From Pollenia angustigena (taxonomy: Eukaryota > Arthropoda > Insecta > Diptera > Polleniidae), in contig OV884059.1 of assembly GCA_930367215.1 (NCBI GenBank), forward strand, positions 70,093,393 through 70,157,392: a stretch of 64,000 nucleotides of DNA, read 5' to 3'. How positions within the stretch are numbered: position 1 is the first letter of the stretch; each line of letters starts with the position of its first letter. A model generated the notes under the pieces. That model was not told where the DNA came from. It did not search any database and worked only from the letters and a program-made list of their open reading frames with translations. Shown here piece after piece: positions 22,535 through 32,641 of this stretch. The position numbers were made by a program, and so were the translations under genes.

Positions 22535-22960
22535 GGACGATAGTCAGGTTCCACAGTAGTGGGGATAGAACCCCCCCTTGAGGAGTACCCCTGTTCACCA
22601 GTCTTTGAACACTGGTCTCACCTATCGTAGAGCAAATGACCCTATTCCTGAGTAGATTGTCCACAAATCCACATATGCCAACGTCGATCCCCAGGCTCCT
22701 CATGGACGACACAATAGAGTCCGGGTTGACATTGTTGAAAGCCCCCTCACTATCGAGAAAGGCCACTAGTGTGTACTCCTTAAATTCGAGCGATCTCTCA
22801 ATAGTTCCCACCAGAGAGTGAAGAGCCGCCTCAACTGATCTGCCCTTTGTGTAGGCATGTTGGGAGGCAGAGAGTAAACTTCTTGGGATGGTCAAGCTAA
22901 GATGTATATCAATAACTCTTTCAAGAGTCTTAAGAAGAAAGGATGCAAGACTAATCGGTC

Positions 22961-23531
22961 TGTAGTCCTTCGGTTCAGTGTGAGAAGCCTTACCCCCTTT
23001 GGGTATAAAGACCACTCTGCACAAGGTCCAACTTACCGGGAGATACGAAAATCTAGCGCACCCCCTGTATATGGCCATCAGCCAGGGTATGATCTGGGTC
23101 TAATTCCTCTGCAGGTCCGCCGGAATTATACCATCCATACCAGGAGATTTATATGGGCTGAAGCTATCGACAGCCCACTTGATCATATCATAGTCCAAAG
23201 GAATGGACATAGGAATGGGTGTCGACTCCCACACCCGCAAGCTCCCTTGGGAATTTCCAGGAAAGTGAGTGTCAATCAACACCTCAAGTATTTCCCGACT
23301 ATTTGTAGTCCAACAACCATCCGATTTCCGGACATAGGTTGGGACAACAGGGCTCGAAGCCATAATTTTACGTAAACGGTTCGTCTCAGAGGATCCCTCC
23401 ACGCCGCTACAGAAGTTCCTCCAAGCGTTCCTTTTCGCCGATCTAATCAAGTTTCTGAACCTATTCAATGATGACTTGTAGTCCACCCAATTACCAATGC
23501 GCTTAGCCACATTGAACAACCTACGACAGGC
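22961..23531. repeat. 571-bp exact tandem duplication, copy A
   Basis: This block, beginning TGTAGTCCTTCGGTTCAGTG, is followed immediately by a second copy (23532-24102) with a constant 571-bp offset and no visible difference. It duplicates the LINE coding segment between the EN-RT linker and the RT start. 571 is not a multiple of three, so it breaks the frame. Confidence 0.92.
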
Positions 23532-24102
23532 TGTAGTCCTTCGGTTCAGTGTGAGAAGCCTTACCCCCTTTGGGTATAAAGACCACTCTGCACAAGGTCC
23601 AACTTACCGGGAGATACGAAAATCTAGCGCACCCCCTGTATATGGCCATCAGCCAGGGTATGATCTGGGTCTAATTCCTCTGCAGGTCCGCCGGAATTAT
23701 ACCATCCATACCAGGAGATTTATATGGGCTGAAGCTATCGACAGCCCACTTGATCATATCATAGTCCAAAGGAATGGACATAGGAATGGGTGTCGACTCC
23801 CACACCCGCAAGCTCCCTTGGGAATTTCCAGGAAAGTGAGTGTCAATCAACACCTCAAGTATTTCCCGACTATTTGTAGTCCAACAACCATCCGATTTCC
23901 GGACATAGGTTGGGACAACAGGGCTCGAAGCCATAATTTTACGTAAACGGTTCGTCTCAGAGGATCCCTCCACGCCGCTACAGAAGTTCCTCCAAGCGTT
24001 CCTTTTCGCCGATCTAATCAAGTTTCTGAACCTATTCAATGATGACTTGTAGTCCACCCAATTACCAATGCGCTTAGCCACATTGAACAACCTACGACAG
24101 GC
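23532..24102. repeat. 571-bp exact tandem duplication, copy B
   Basis: Second, head-to-tail copy. It ends ..CCTACGACAGGC and continues into unique LINE sequence (ACTTCTTGCCTGCG). No spacer between copies. Confidence 0.92.
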
Positions 24103-24855
24103 ACTTCTTGCCTGCGCAATTTCAGGATCCCACCACGGTGGTCGATCCCTACCCCTGCGAATCATTGGCTTACACGCCAAGGAATTCGCCAACTGCAGTG
24201 AGTTCCCAACTGATAGAGTCCGAACTAGAGAGGAATGTTGAATCCCCCAGTTCGTACGTCTCCTGATCAGAAAGCGAACAGTCATTAGACACGCGCCAAT
24301 TCTCAATCATATTAACGTGGTTTATACTAACCAGCGTGACATCAAGAACCTCACACCTATTCGCAACAACAAACGTAGGCTCACAGCCCCTATTGACTAC
24401 TCCTAGATTATAATTAATAATAAAGGAGAATAGTGACTCACCTCTTACATTCGTGTCAGTACTACCCCAGATAGTGTGGTTCGCATTAGCATCGGCACAG
24501 ATTACAATTGGCGTTCCAGTGCCCGCAGCCTTTGTTACAGCATCACGGTAAGCCTATTGTGTGGGTCATGTCCGTGATCGTGCGCCATATAGCCCGAGAC
24601 CATCCAGACTATTCCGTCTAGTGTCTCCAGAGCGACCGTTGTTGTGTCTTTATCACTGTAATCAGAAAGAATGAAGATATTCAACGAGTTTTTAGCTAAG
24701 ACACAAGATCTTATTTTACCTGTACCTTTCGCATATAATAGCTTGTAGCCTTTTAGTTTCAGTCCGCAAACCCGATTCTTGTGAATCCATGGTTCTTGGA
24801 CCATTACTGCTCCTCTTTCCGCCAGTCGGAGGAGCAGTGCAGCGGATGCTGCTTT

Positions 24856-26167
24856 AGAGTGGTGGAGGTTGATTTGTGTCACCCTCACCATGATCCATGT
24901 TGGCGATTACTGTGACGTCGACGTCCACATGGTCGGATTCCAGGAGTACGTCCTCGTCAACCATTTCGCCCAAGTGGTCAAAGAAGTCACCCACCAGTCC
25001 GAAAACCGACTGAGTGTCATCTTTGTCGCTTGAGCTAACGGCATCACCACAAGCCATACTGTCATCAGTAGATCTTACCCTGTTTCTCCCTCAGTGATTC
25101 CAAGGATTTCTGGTTTATTACCACAATCGCCGTCCTTGATGACCTTTCAATAGCTGAAACCTTCACTACCTTCCAATCATGTGTGGGTAGTTGGGGATTG
25201 AAGCACTGAATGATCTTCAAGATCTCCTCAGGTTTCGATGGTTCGGCGGGAATGATTGCAATCGACCTAAGCCTACGTGGTATCTCGCTCACCAACACCA
25301 CATCGAGCCTTGCACCTTCCCAAACCTCTCCTATTGATTGGGTGGCAAGCTTCAGTAACGACGCTGAGCGCTCATCTACACAAGCCATCAACTTCACATG
25401 GCCTTGATACCAGCCAGCATCATCACATTGAGGGGGGGACCTGGATTCTCCTTGAGGATCGTCTAGAACACGCCCATCAATTTCTGTTTAACCAGATCCC
25501 ACTTGGTATGGGAAATGGCACCGTTTTCAGCACCTCTGTCAATGACAGCCCTCACTAGGTGACCTTTGGCCACCTCACTGAAGGACTTGTTCATCGGCTT
25601 CGGTGCTAATTTAGGACGCTTAGTCCCTGGTTGCTGTTTTACGGCTGATGCTTCTTCCTCAGAACGTTGCCGTTTAGGCATTGTCACCTTTCCAGTGACA
25701 GGAGGTGAAACACTTTGCAGCCCAGCTATGTGGGCCTTAGCCCATTCCAATTTAGCTTTCTGCTCATTGGAAAGCTCTTCAGCTTATTTGGAGCCAAGTA
25801 GCTCAATGAAGCGCAAGGCGGCGCGCCTTGTATTTGATGCCCTCTTGGTAGGGTTTTTATGCCTTGGGGACTTTTTACGGTCGCCGTGTTTGGCGGGGGG
25901 AGGTGCAGATTTGGGATATGATGTTCTCATCACCATACCTCCTTGCACAATGGGCACATGGGAAGCTGCATTGTTGGACGACTTTGTCATTCCCAACTTG
26001 GCAGCACCCGAAGCAGAGGTTTTATCCGTTCCACCGACGGAAAGGGCTTGTGCGGCTTTGGAGGTACTTGGAGAGAAGTTCAGGGGTACCTCGCCGCCGT
26101 TTTTGGAGCAGCTGCCTTCCGGTCGAGCTGCCTTACCACTTCCGATCAGCCTAGGCTGATCTTCCAT
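24856..26167 (-). pseudogene. LOA LINE ORF1 (DUF4780-like)
   Basis: Starts at ATG 26167. The first 120 codons are low-complexity and Pro/Lys-rich. A single in-frame TAA at 25786-25784 interrupts ELLGSK-AEELSNEQKAKLEWAKAHI; the same frame reopens to about 25463. After another stop and a one-base slip near 25397, the frame 25397-25065 encodes LDVVLVSEIPRRLRSIAIIP, LPTHDWKVVKVSAIE and INQKSLESL, matching the pattern of DUF4780 found in ORF1 of many insect LINEs. An acidic tail (25057-24856) ends just inside the ORF2 start. The family role is RNA binding in the retrotransposon particle. Broken by two stops and at least one frameshift. Confidence 0.7.
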
Positions 26168-26639
26168 GGTGGCCTGGACTGTTGCAGTCCCTGGCTTTGT
26201 CGTCTTACTGTCAATCGTTGTCCTTATTTTCGCCTGTTCGTCATCAGTTTCAGTTATTTGTTTTCGTTTTTGTTATTGTTGTTGTTTGTTTTTTGGAGTG
26301 TTCATTTTGCTTGTTGGTCCCACGAGTGTAGGGGAATTGAAAAGGTCCGCCACGTCATAGCCCCCATTAACGTGGTAAGGGCGTGGTCTATTTGCTGAGG
26401 TGCCCAGGTATCAGCAAAGCTCCGTGATACCCCTGACTGCAAACCAACCGATAGGCACGGGTCGCATGACACGCCGGTTTAGGGGATGGATAACCTTTAG
26501 TTTCCAAGGCCTTTAAGTTCACTGCCTTCACCTCGGGAGTCACCAGTTGCTGGCAAAATACCCGGGCCAAGACACGAACCACAGCCAGGGCTTAAGCCAC
26601 CACATCGCTTCAAGATTGTTATCCATAAGCGGTCACGTA

Positions 26640-27101
26640 CGTGGCGCAAAAACATAATTTGTCTTTGTCATTTGAAATTGATCAGTCTTAGGTGTTTCAA
26701 AATAAAAGTTCTAAGCAAGATATTTGTTGCAAAAAAATATTGATCGTATTTTTTTTTAAATTGGTATGTATGTATGTAGTCAACGAAAGATATTATAAAC
26801 TTGTAGTTTATATTTAAAAACAAATATTTCATATATTTTATATATATTTCTTTTAAAAACAATCATCAATTCTTAAGATTATAGTTTAATTAAATAGTTA
26901 AAAACGTCTTAAGATATTAGTGTGTAATTTAATAATTAGCAAGTGTTAGAGTAATTTTTTAAAATCTAATTAAGTAGAAAATAGTGAATTCATGTTGTAC
27001 ATTAATTTATGATTTTATAGCAAGAATATTGTGACTTAAAATTCATAGATAAACACGAGGATATTCTAGGTACTTAAAAAGAAGGTACCAGTAATTTTCA
27101 T
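26640..27101. other. Flank downstream of NANP
   Basis: AT-rich sequence between the LINE target duplication and the NANP stop codon. It presumably holds the NANP 3' UTR on the minus strand, but I found no convincing polyadenylation signal. No other gene. Confidence 0.45.
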
Positions 27102-27881
27102 TTAATTTATACTATCAGAACTATTTTCTGAACTATTATCAGTTTCACTATTTATCAAATAATCAATTGTTGGCAAGGATCCTGCACGACGATATTTGTT
27201 ACTTTGGCTATTATACACAGGTACATGTTCATTTATTGCTTGCTCTACCTTAATATTAAAATATTTATATAATTCTAAGAGATTCCTGAGTATATGCGTG
27301 GGTTTACGATCAACATCATCATCATTTAAATCTTGTATGGCTTCTGCGGTAAGTGGTAGCCAAAATGTAGCAGCTAGACCAGCTAGATTGCCACCTTTTA
27401 TATCACTTTCTAGTTTATCGCCAATCATGATACACTGTTGAGGTTTAACATTCAAATATTTACAAGCAGCATAGAATATATTTGGATTGGGTTTTTCCCA
27501 TGGTAAATCTGCAGACACTAACAAACAATCAAAATAAGGTTGGATGTGTAATTTTCGTATCTTTTCCCATTGTGCATTGGATGGACCATTTGTAATCAAT
27601 GCCAACTTAAAGTTGGCATGGCGAAAACGCTTTAGCATCTGAATATATTCGTCTGGAATGACTAAATAACAATAACGCATTTCTAGCCATAATGGATAAA
27701 TTGATTCAGCCAATTGTTTGTACTTAGGAGGCAAGGCTTCACGCCACAAATGTATGCGCCATGTATCTAAAGATGATTGTGTGGCATCTGGACATCGTCT
27801 AAAGGACTTCAAAAAGTTTTGTGTGACATAATTAGCTTCTTCTTTTGTAAAACCGTATCGCACTTCAAGACATTCGGAGAC
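27102..27881 (-). CDS. NANP: N-acylneuraminate-9-phosphatase-like HAD enzyme, exon 2 (last)
   Basis: Encodes residues 70-328 of the protein begun at 59536-59742. The splice acceptor on the minus strand is a pyrimidine-rich TTTTCCCTTTATTTAAG before GTCTCCGAATG, in phase 0 with exon 1. HAD motif II is LALITNGPS (Thr166), motif III is WEKPNPNIF (Lys199) and motif IV is IMIGDKLESDIKGG (Asp224, Asp229). The cap region (residues ~75-150) is helical, as in NANP. The family dephosphorylates N-acylneuraminate 9-phosphate in the cytosol in the last step of free sialic acid synthesis. The protein is about 80 residues longer than the mammalian enzyme, mainly a Ser/Asn/Asp-rich C-terminal tail. The reading frame is intact. 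Substrate is inferred from family; related HAD phosphatases with other substrates cannot be excluded. Confidence 0.88.
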   Translation of the reverse strand, partial: VSECLEVRYGFTKEEANYVTQNFLKSFRRCPDATQSSLDTWRIHLWREALPPKYKQLAESIYPLWLEMRYCYLVIPDEYIQMLKRFRHANFKLALITNGPSNAQWEKIRKLHIQPYFDCLLVSADLPWEKPNPNIFYAACKYLNVKPQQCIMIGDKLESDIKGGNLAGLAATFWLPLTAEAIQDLNDDDVDRKPTHILRNLLELYKYFNIKVEQAINEHVPVYNSQSNKYRRAGSLPTIDYLINSETDNSSENSSDSIN

Positions 27882-27929
27882 CTTAAATAAAGGGAAAATA
27901 TAAATTATAATACTTATTCGTATACTAAC

Positions 27930-28904
27930 TAATGCTGGGATACTATCGAAATCTTCTACTATCGATAGTTCAGATTTCACTATCTAAATTACTATCGACT
28001 GAACGTTTGTACTTGTGCTGGAAAACTTTAATTGGTTTTTTTTTCAGGCCATAGTTCGTTGTTTTTATCACTTAATTGAACGTATGTATGTACGCACGTT
28101 ATTTTAGATGACAGTTTTTTTTTTAAATTGTGCTGCTGACAAGCACCTTTCTTTTCTCAAGGAACCGAAGCAGCAGGGACTATAAGTTATTTAATTGAAA
28201 CTTAAGATAATTTTCTAAATTGGTTTTGATTCTCAACCCAAAAGGTAATCAATCTAGCGGACTTATCCTCTAATGGTCGTTCTTTGTTTTATCATATGCT
28301 CGCAATTGCATTTGCATTTTTTTATAACATTACAAAAATATTTTTCATTTCAGTCCCTAAGTAAACATATACAAATTTCGACATAAAAGCCTTTAATTAG
28401 CAGTAAAAAATCATAGCTGAGCAATCCCAAGGTATATTTATAGCAGGTAGTCTCGGAAAGCCAGCTGGTTATTTTTTATTTGCTTGTTTTGCGATACAAA
28501 CTGTCAAATGTTGTATAGTAAACAAGTAAACAAGTTTTTTGCTGTATCTTTTGTCTCTTTTCAACCCCTTTGCTCTTTGACAGTTCGTATCGCAAAACAA
28601 CAATAAAAAGCCCTGTTGTTTGTTTTATTGTACAATTGTTGTAATCTCGCGGCTACCTGCTATAAATATACCTTGAGCAATCCATACCAACTGCCATTCT
28701 TGTTGTTTGTATTCATTGCGGCAATTCAGCGAATTAATAATAGCAAGTAAAAACTTGCGACAAAAACACTGTGTGTATAGCTGCTGTTGCATGTCTTCAT
28801 AGCTGTATTTTAAATAATAATAATATCGATATTGATATTTTTCCTATCGATATTTTAAGACTATCGATAATATCGATTGTACTAGCGATAGTTTCCCAGC
28901 ACTA
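27930..28904. mobile_element. hAT-like element with TARTGCTGGGA ends
   Basis: Left end TAATGCTGGGATACTATCG, right end CGATAGTTTCCCAGCACTA (inverse). Flanking 8-mers ATACTAAC and ATACAATC agree at 6 of 8 positions, suggesting an old duplication. Its left end lies 48 bp from the NANP splice acceptor. It contains the MITE at 28428-28675 and many ATCGATA words near both ends. Confidence 0.65.
28428..28675. mobile_element. CAAGG-ended MITE, TSD AGCAATCC
   Basis: CAAGGTATATTTATAGCAGG at the left and CCTGCTATAAATATACCTTG at the right are perfect inverted ends of about 24 bp. Identical AGCAATCC flanks both (28420-28427, 28676-28683). 248 bp with inner inverted TTTGCGATACAAACTGTC / GACAGTTCGTATCGCAAAA. 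Nested in the hAT-like element. Confidence 0.88.
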
Positions 28905-29229
28905 ATACAATCTAGCAAACTAATACTGTTTAGCTATTGAACAGGAAGAAAAAGAAAATCTGCTTTGCAGAAAAAAACAAAAATTTATATACAAAAAAGA
29001 AAAGTACAATATGTACAAATAAACTTAATAAGTTATAAACGAAATACCTAAATTTATTTTCTTTTTAAAAAATATTTTTGATTTATATGTAAAAGGTTTA
29101 TTGAACGAATTTTCATAGGAAATCTGTTCAATAAACCTTTCAATTTATTGCAGGTAATATAAAAGCCCTTTAATAAATCAAAAATATTTTTTGTGAATAT
29201 GGGGGAATATTTTTTGTTAGTTCTTCTGA
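28905..29229. repeat. Inverted repeat around 29065-29205
   Basis: AAAAAATATTTTTGATTTA (about 29066) is mirrored by TAAATCAAAAATATTTTTT (about 29175). Inside is a second hairpin, AAGGTTTATTGAACGA / TCTGTTCAATAAACCTT. Probably a small foldback element; non-coding otherwise. Confidence 0.5.
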
Positions 29230-29575
29230 ACTGCCCTGCATTCCTTGCTTTCCATCTTTATGAATAACTTATATTTTGACGTCATCTGCGAACTTAACTC
29301 TTGAAAATGCAACATACAATTGACCATGACTAAAGACTAAGGAAAATATATTTCCAACTTTCCTAACTGAGCTTTACAGTTATGAAGAATGCCAGCCTTA
29401 TTGGGAACTGTCGTCAACAAATGGAAGATCTGGATTTTTTGAGCTAGGTCATATCTTAGAATAAAAGCCTTGCTTCCTTCAGCAGTGTATAACAGAGTAG
29501 TTGCACAAATAAGATTGTTTGATAGCTTTGTGACTTGTAACGTCTCTATTCTCCGCCCGTATCCCAAAAATCTTA
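29225..29575 (-). pseudogene. Helitron helicase C-terminal relic
   Basis: Minus-strand frame from 29567: LQVTKLSNNLICATTLL and GSKAFILRYDLA, matching the region of Pif1-like Helitron helicases that binds near the nucleic acid (LxVTKLxNNLICATLL..VFIPRYDL pattern). After a frame change, FSHGQLYVAFSRVKFADDVK at about 29335-29277 is the signature helicase C-terminal motif (HGQLYVAxSRV). The segment between is decayed. The intact family protein (Rep plus helicase) drives rolling-circle transposition; this is a short dead remnant. Confidence 0.68.
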
Positions 29576-29579
29576 GATC

Positions 29580-30324
29580 AGACTACTTCAGGCTATGCTC
29601 AATTGTTAGGACTATATGATAAGCAATTTTCAGCTTCCTATGTCATTATGGGGCTTTAATATAAGCCAAAATGTAAAAAAAATTTAATTTTCCACGCCCT
29701 TTTTCCTCTTAACTCTCCGTCCACAGGCTAAAAATAAAAAATCGGCTAATAATACAATAAAAAGGTAGTATATTATGTGCTTTTATATAGGTATATCTGT
29801 GTATTAACAAATTTCCTTCATGCTTAAGAAAAATATTTTTTTTTCAACACATATTTTTTTGGCTTTCATGCTTGTTTACAACATAAATGTTAATTTGATT
29901 TCGAAAATTCGAAAATCAAAACCAGTTTTGCTCATAGTGAAAACATAGTATTAGATTTATGGGTGTTTCCAAAGTAACGGTCGTTACCGATTTTCGGAGA
30001 TTTTTAAAGTAAAATTCCAACCTACCCAAATATGCCACGAGGATAGCTCCATTTTGGACTAACGAAAGTTCAAGCAACGGTAGCAACCGAAAGAATTCAT
30101 AAAACTCGTAATTTCAATACTTTTTTGACCATTAAAAAAGTAACGGTCGTTACTTTATAAATGTACTGTATTCAAATGTCGAAAACAAACATCATGTATT
30201 GTAAAATTTTCCACAGGATATGTCAAGTAAAATATCTGATTAAATTCTTTGAATGTTTTGTTTAAGGAATGGATTTATTTTCAAACCAAAGAAATTAGTT
30301 ACCAAAAAAAATGTTAAAAGTTTT
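29580..30324. other. Unassigned, with a GTAACGGTCGTTAC-type motif
   Basis: AAAGTAACGGTCGTTACCG (29970s) and AAAGTAACGGTCGTTACTTT (30139) repeat a partly palindromic motif about 165 bp apart. No coding sequence. Confidence 0.4.
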
Positions 30325-30860
30325 TATACCCACACCACAATAATGGAGAGGGTATTATGAATTTGTGCTGATGTGTGTAACGCCTTAAACTATTGGTCCT
30401 AGACCCACCTTAAAGTATACCGATCGTCTTAGAATCACTTTCTGAGTCGAACTAACGATGTCCGTCCGGCTGGCTGGCTGGCCATGTAAAATTTGAGACA
30501 TAGGTTCTTATTGACACAAGGACCAAGCCTATTGAAAATGGGCTTAATCGTAGGTAGGGAAGATAGGGGGAAATTTCTGCCTCTCAGAAACTATCAAGCT
30601 GATTTTAATGAAATTTAAAACATAGATAGGTCCATATCTATATGGACACATTAGCTATACAGTTTTTCAAAAATAGGTCCACAAGGGGAGGTAGGGGGCA
30701 ATTTTAACCTCTCACAAACTTTCAAACGGATTTTCATGAAGTTTATAAACATAGATAAATCTATATTTATATGGACACATAAGCATGATGTGTTTTTAAA
30801 TACTGTGGTGTAGGGTATCATATGGTCGGGCTTGACCGACTATACTTTCTTACTTGTTTG
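30325..30860 (-). mobile_element. Dipteran TATACCC-type repeat, inverted copy
   Basis: Plus strand starts TTTTTATACCCACACCAC..GAGAGGGTAT and ends TCGGGCTTGACCGACTATAC..TTACTTGTTT, the mirror of the AACAAGTNAG..TATACCCT start seen at 12568 and 60508. Two internal ~125-bp direct repeats carry AATTTNNNCCTCTCANAAACT and ACATAGATARRTCYATATYTATATGGACAC. Confidence 0.6.
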
Positions 30861-31079
30861 TATCTGAATTCATTTATTATGGGTAACAAAAAAAATATTT
30901 TTGTGAGTATATACGAGGCCATCAGCTTAAAAGTGGTGTAAGCCTCAATTTTTCATACCCTGACTTATATACGCCAAATTGATTAAAACTGCGAAAATAA
31001 AATAAGAAACTAGTTTATCTCTTGTTTTAGCAATCACTTACAGAAAGCGTTGCAAAAGTTTGTGTTGCATTTATGTTTG

Positions 31080-32510
31080 CTCTACTTCTATATACATATG
31101 TACATATATAAAAATGAAAAATGTTTGTGTGTTTGTTTGTTTGTATGTTGGCTTATAGACTCCTAAACTACTGAACCGATTTTCCTTAAATTTTTACAGT
31201 AGCATCACGTGAGCCCTAAAAATAAAAAAAGGCTACTTATTTTTTCGATAGGGGCAGGGGAATTGGTACCCCCATTGGATGCCAATATTACATATCGCAT
31301 ATCTTAAGTGCCGCTTCACGCATTTTGTTGAACTTTTGGTAGTAGGATCTTCTGAGCCCCAAAATTGAAACAAAATAGCAGCGGGGGAAGTGTTACCCCC
31401 CATAGGACGCCAATGATTAATATCGGATATCTTAAAAACTGTTATAGTGAGAATGTTCAAACTTTGTAGAAATCACTTTTATGGTATACTACACTATAAA
31501 AATAAAGCGGGCATGCGCAGAGATGGAAATACCTCCCATAGAATGCATATAAATATCCAACATTTTTCATTTCTGAAAAATTGAAGGAATAGAACTATTA
31601 CAAAAAAGCTTTATAAAATACATAACTGAAATTTAGCTCATAGAATAAATTCGAAAAATTAAAAATGTTGAATATAATATAAAGTAACCTTCGGAAGGAA
31701 ATAATTCCCAGTTTCTATATATTAAATATCGCTCAACTGAAGAACTATTAAAGGGAGAGTCTTCAAATGTGGTTAAAGCTACTATTATGGTAAACTATAA
31801 ATATCAATTGAGTGCCTCGGTAGGCTAGCTGCCAGTTAGCTAGTCTATCAGCACCGGGTTGTGGGTTCGATTCCCACCAGAGACTCTGGTTTCTTTCCTG
31901 CAGACGAGCGAAAAAGCTTCGCGGGATTAGCTTAGGATATTAAAAAAAATAATAAATAAAAAAACAATATAAAAATGGGCGGGGTTGACAGAGGAGGAGC
32001 AGTGCCCCTCATAGATAGAAATATAATTTAGAGCCGCTGCACGCATTTTGTTGAACTTTTGGTAGTAGGATATTCTGAGCCCAAAAATTCAAATAAAATA
32101 GCAGCGGGGGAAGTGGTACCCACCATAGGACGCCAATGTTTAATATCGCATATCTTAAGACCTGTTATAGGGAGAATGTTCAAACTTTGTAGAAGTCACT
32201 CTTATGGTATACCACACTATTGAAAACAAAAATAAAGCGGGAAGGCGCAGGGGGAAAATGCCTCCCATAGGATGCATATATTAAATATAGCTCAAATGAA
32301 GAACTATTAAAGGGAGAGTCTTCAAACGTGGTTAAAATTACTATTATGGCAAACTTTAAATTTCAATATAGAAATGGGCGGTGTAGACAGAGGAGGAGCT
32401 GTACCCCTCATAGATAGAAATATAATTTAGAGCCGCTGCACTCATTTTGTTGAACTTTTTGTAGTATGATCTTCTAAACCCCAAAATTGAAATAAAACAA
32501 AAACAAAATT
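31080..32510 (+). mobile_element. Helitron-like region with tandem units
   Basis: Starts with ATATATAAAAATGAAAAATGTTTGTGTG, GTTTGTTTGTTTGTATGT and CTACTGAACCGATTTTCC, wording typical of 5' regions of non-autonomous fly Helitrons. Then three partial units carry CATTTTGTTGAACTTTT-GTAGTAGGATCTTCT, AATAGCAGCGGGGGAAGTG and CCATAGGACGCCAATG at about 31318, 32040 and 32435. The middle unit contains a SINE. No coding capacity; the 75-codon frame at 31233-31460 is within the repeat. Confidence 0.5.
31809..31964 (+). mobile_element. tRNA-derived SINE
   Basis: 156 bp containing GTGGGTTCGATTCCCAC, a perfect tRNA T-arm with B box, preceded by a plausible A-box region (GGTAGGCTAGCTGCCAGTTAGC) and followed by unrelated sequence ending in an A-rich tail (TTAAAAAAAATAATAAATAA). 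CAAT borders both sides. The paralogous unit at about 32345-32375 reads straight through without it (AAACTTTAAATTTCAATATA), giving an empty site. Pol III transcribed by family knowledge. Confidence 0.75.
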
Positions 32511-32641
32511 TCGAAATTTGTTTTTGTTTTAAATGTAAGTTAAACGGACGAGTAAGGCGCTCGTGTTCTATAAACTACACATTAATATTTTAAGTAATAT
32601 ATAAAAAATAACATAAATGTACAAAATTTCATATTAATTTC

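Larger units (their letters stand above)
22535..24891 (-). pseudogene. LOA LINE ORF2: endonuclease and RT N-terminal half
   Basis: Begins at ATG 24891 (MVRVTQINLHHSKAA). The endonuclease motifs INLHHSK and VQEPW are present; the frame shifts near 24540 and again near 24310. Then come RPPWWDPEIAQARSACRRLF (24150 region) and, through the duplicated block, the RT fingers and palm: SPGMDGIIPADLQRN, VVFIPKGGK, KDYRPISLASFLLKTLE, VAFLDSEGAFNNV (a palm motif with Glu where D-x-E/F-G-A-F is usual) and RGTPQGGVLSPLLWNLT just before the Harbinger insertion. ORF1 overlaps its start by about 38 bp. Not functional. Confidence 0.82.
17218..26627 (-). mobile_element. LOA-type LINE with 12-bp TSD, carrying a nested transposon
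   Basis: A long non-LTR retrotransposon transcribed on the minus strand: ORF1 about 26167-24856, ORF2 from 24891 (endonuclease, reverse transcriptase, RNase H) to 17320, then a 3' end whose complement finishes in AACCTAACCTAACC. AGCGGTCACGTA is present at both borders (17206-17217 and 26628-26639), which fixes the insertion. Endonuclease, RT and RNase H in one ORF, with a DUF4780-like ORF1, is the arrangement of the LOA/I group. Several stops and frameshifts, a 571-bp tandem duplication (22961-24102) and a Harbinger insertion (18981-22534) make it inactive. Confidence 0.85.

Noticed and set aside
25566..26398. Long plus-strand frames of up to 197 codons
   Set aside because: They lie antisense to the GC-richer LOA ORF1, where chance frames are long, and show no domain.
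31809..31890. Functional tRNA gene
   Set aside because: The T-arm is perfect, but the acceptor and anticodon arms do not pair properly and an A-tailed body follows; a SINE explains it better.
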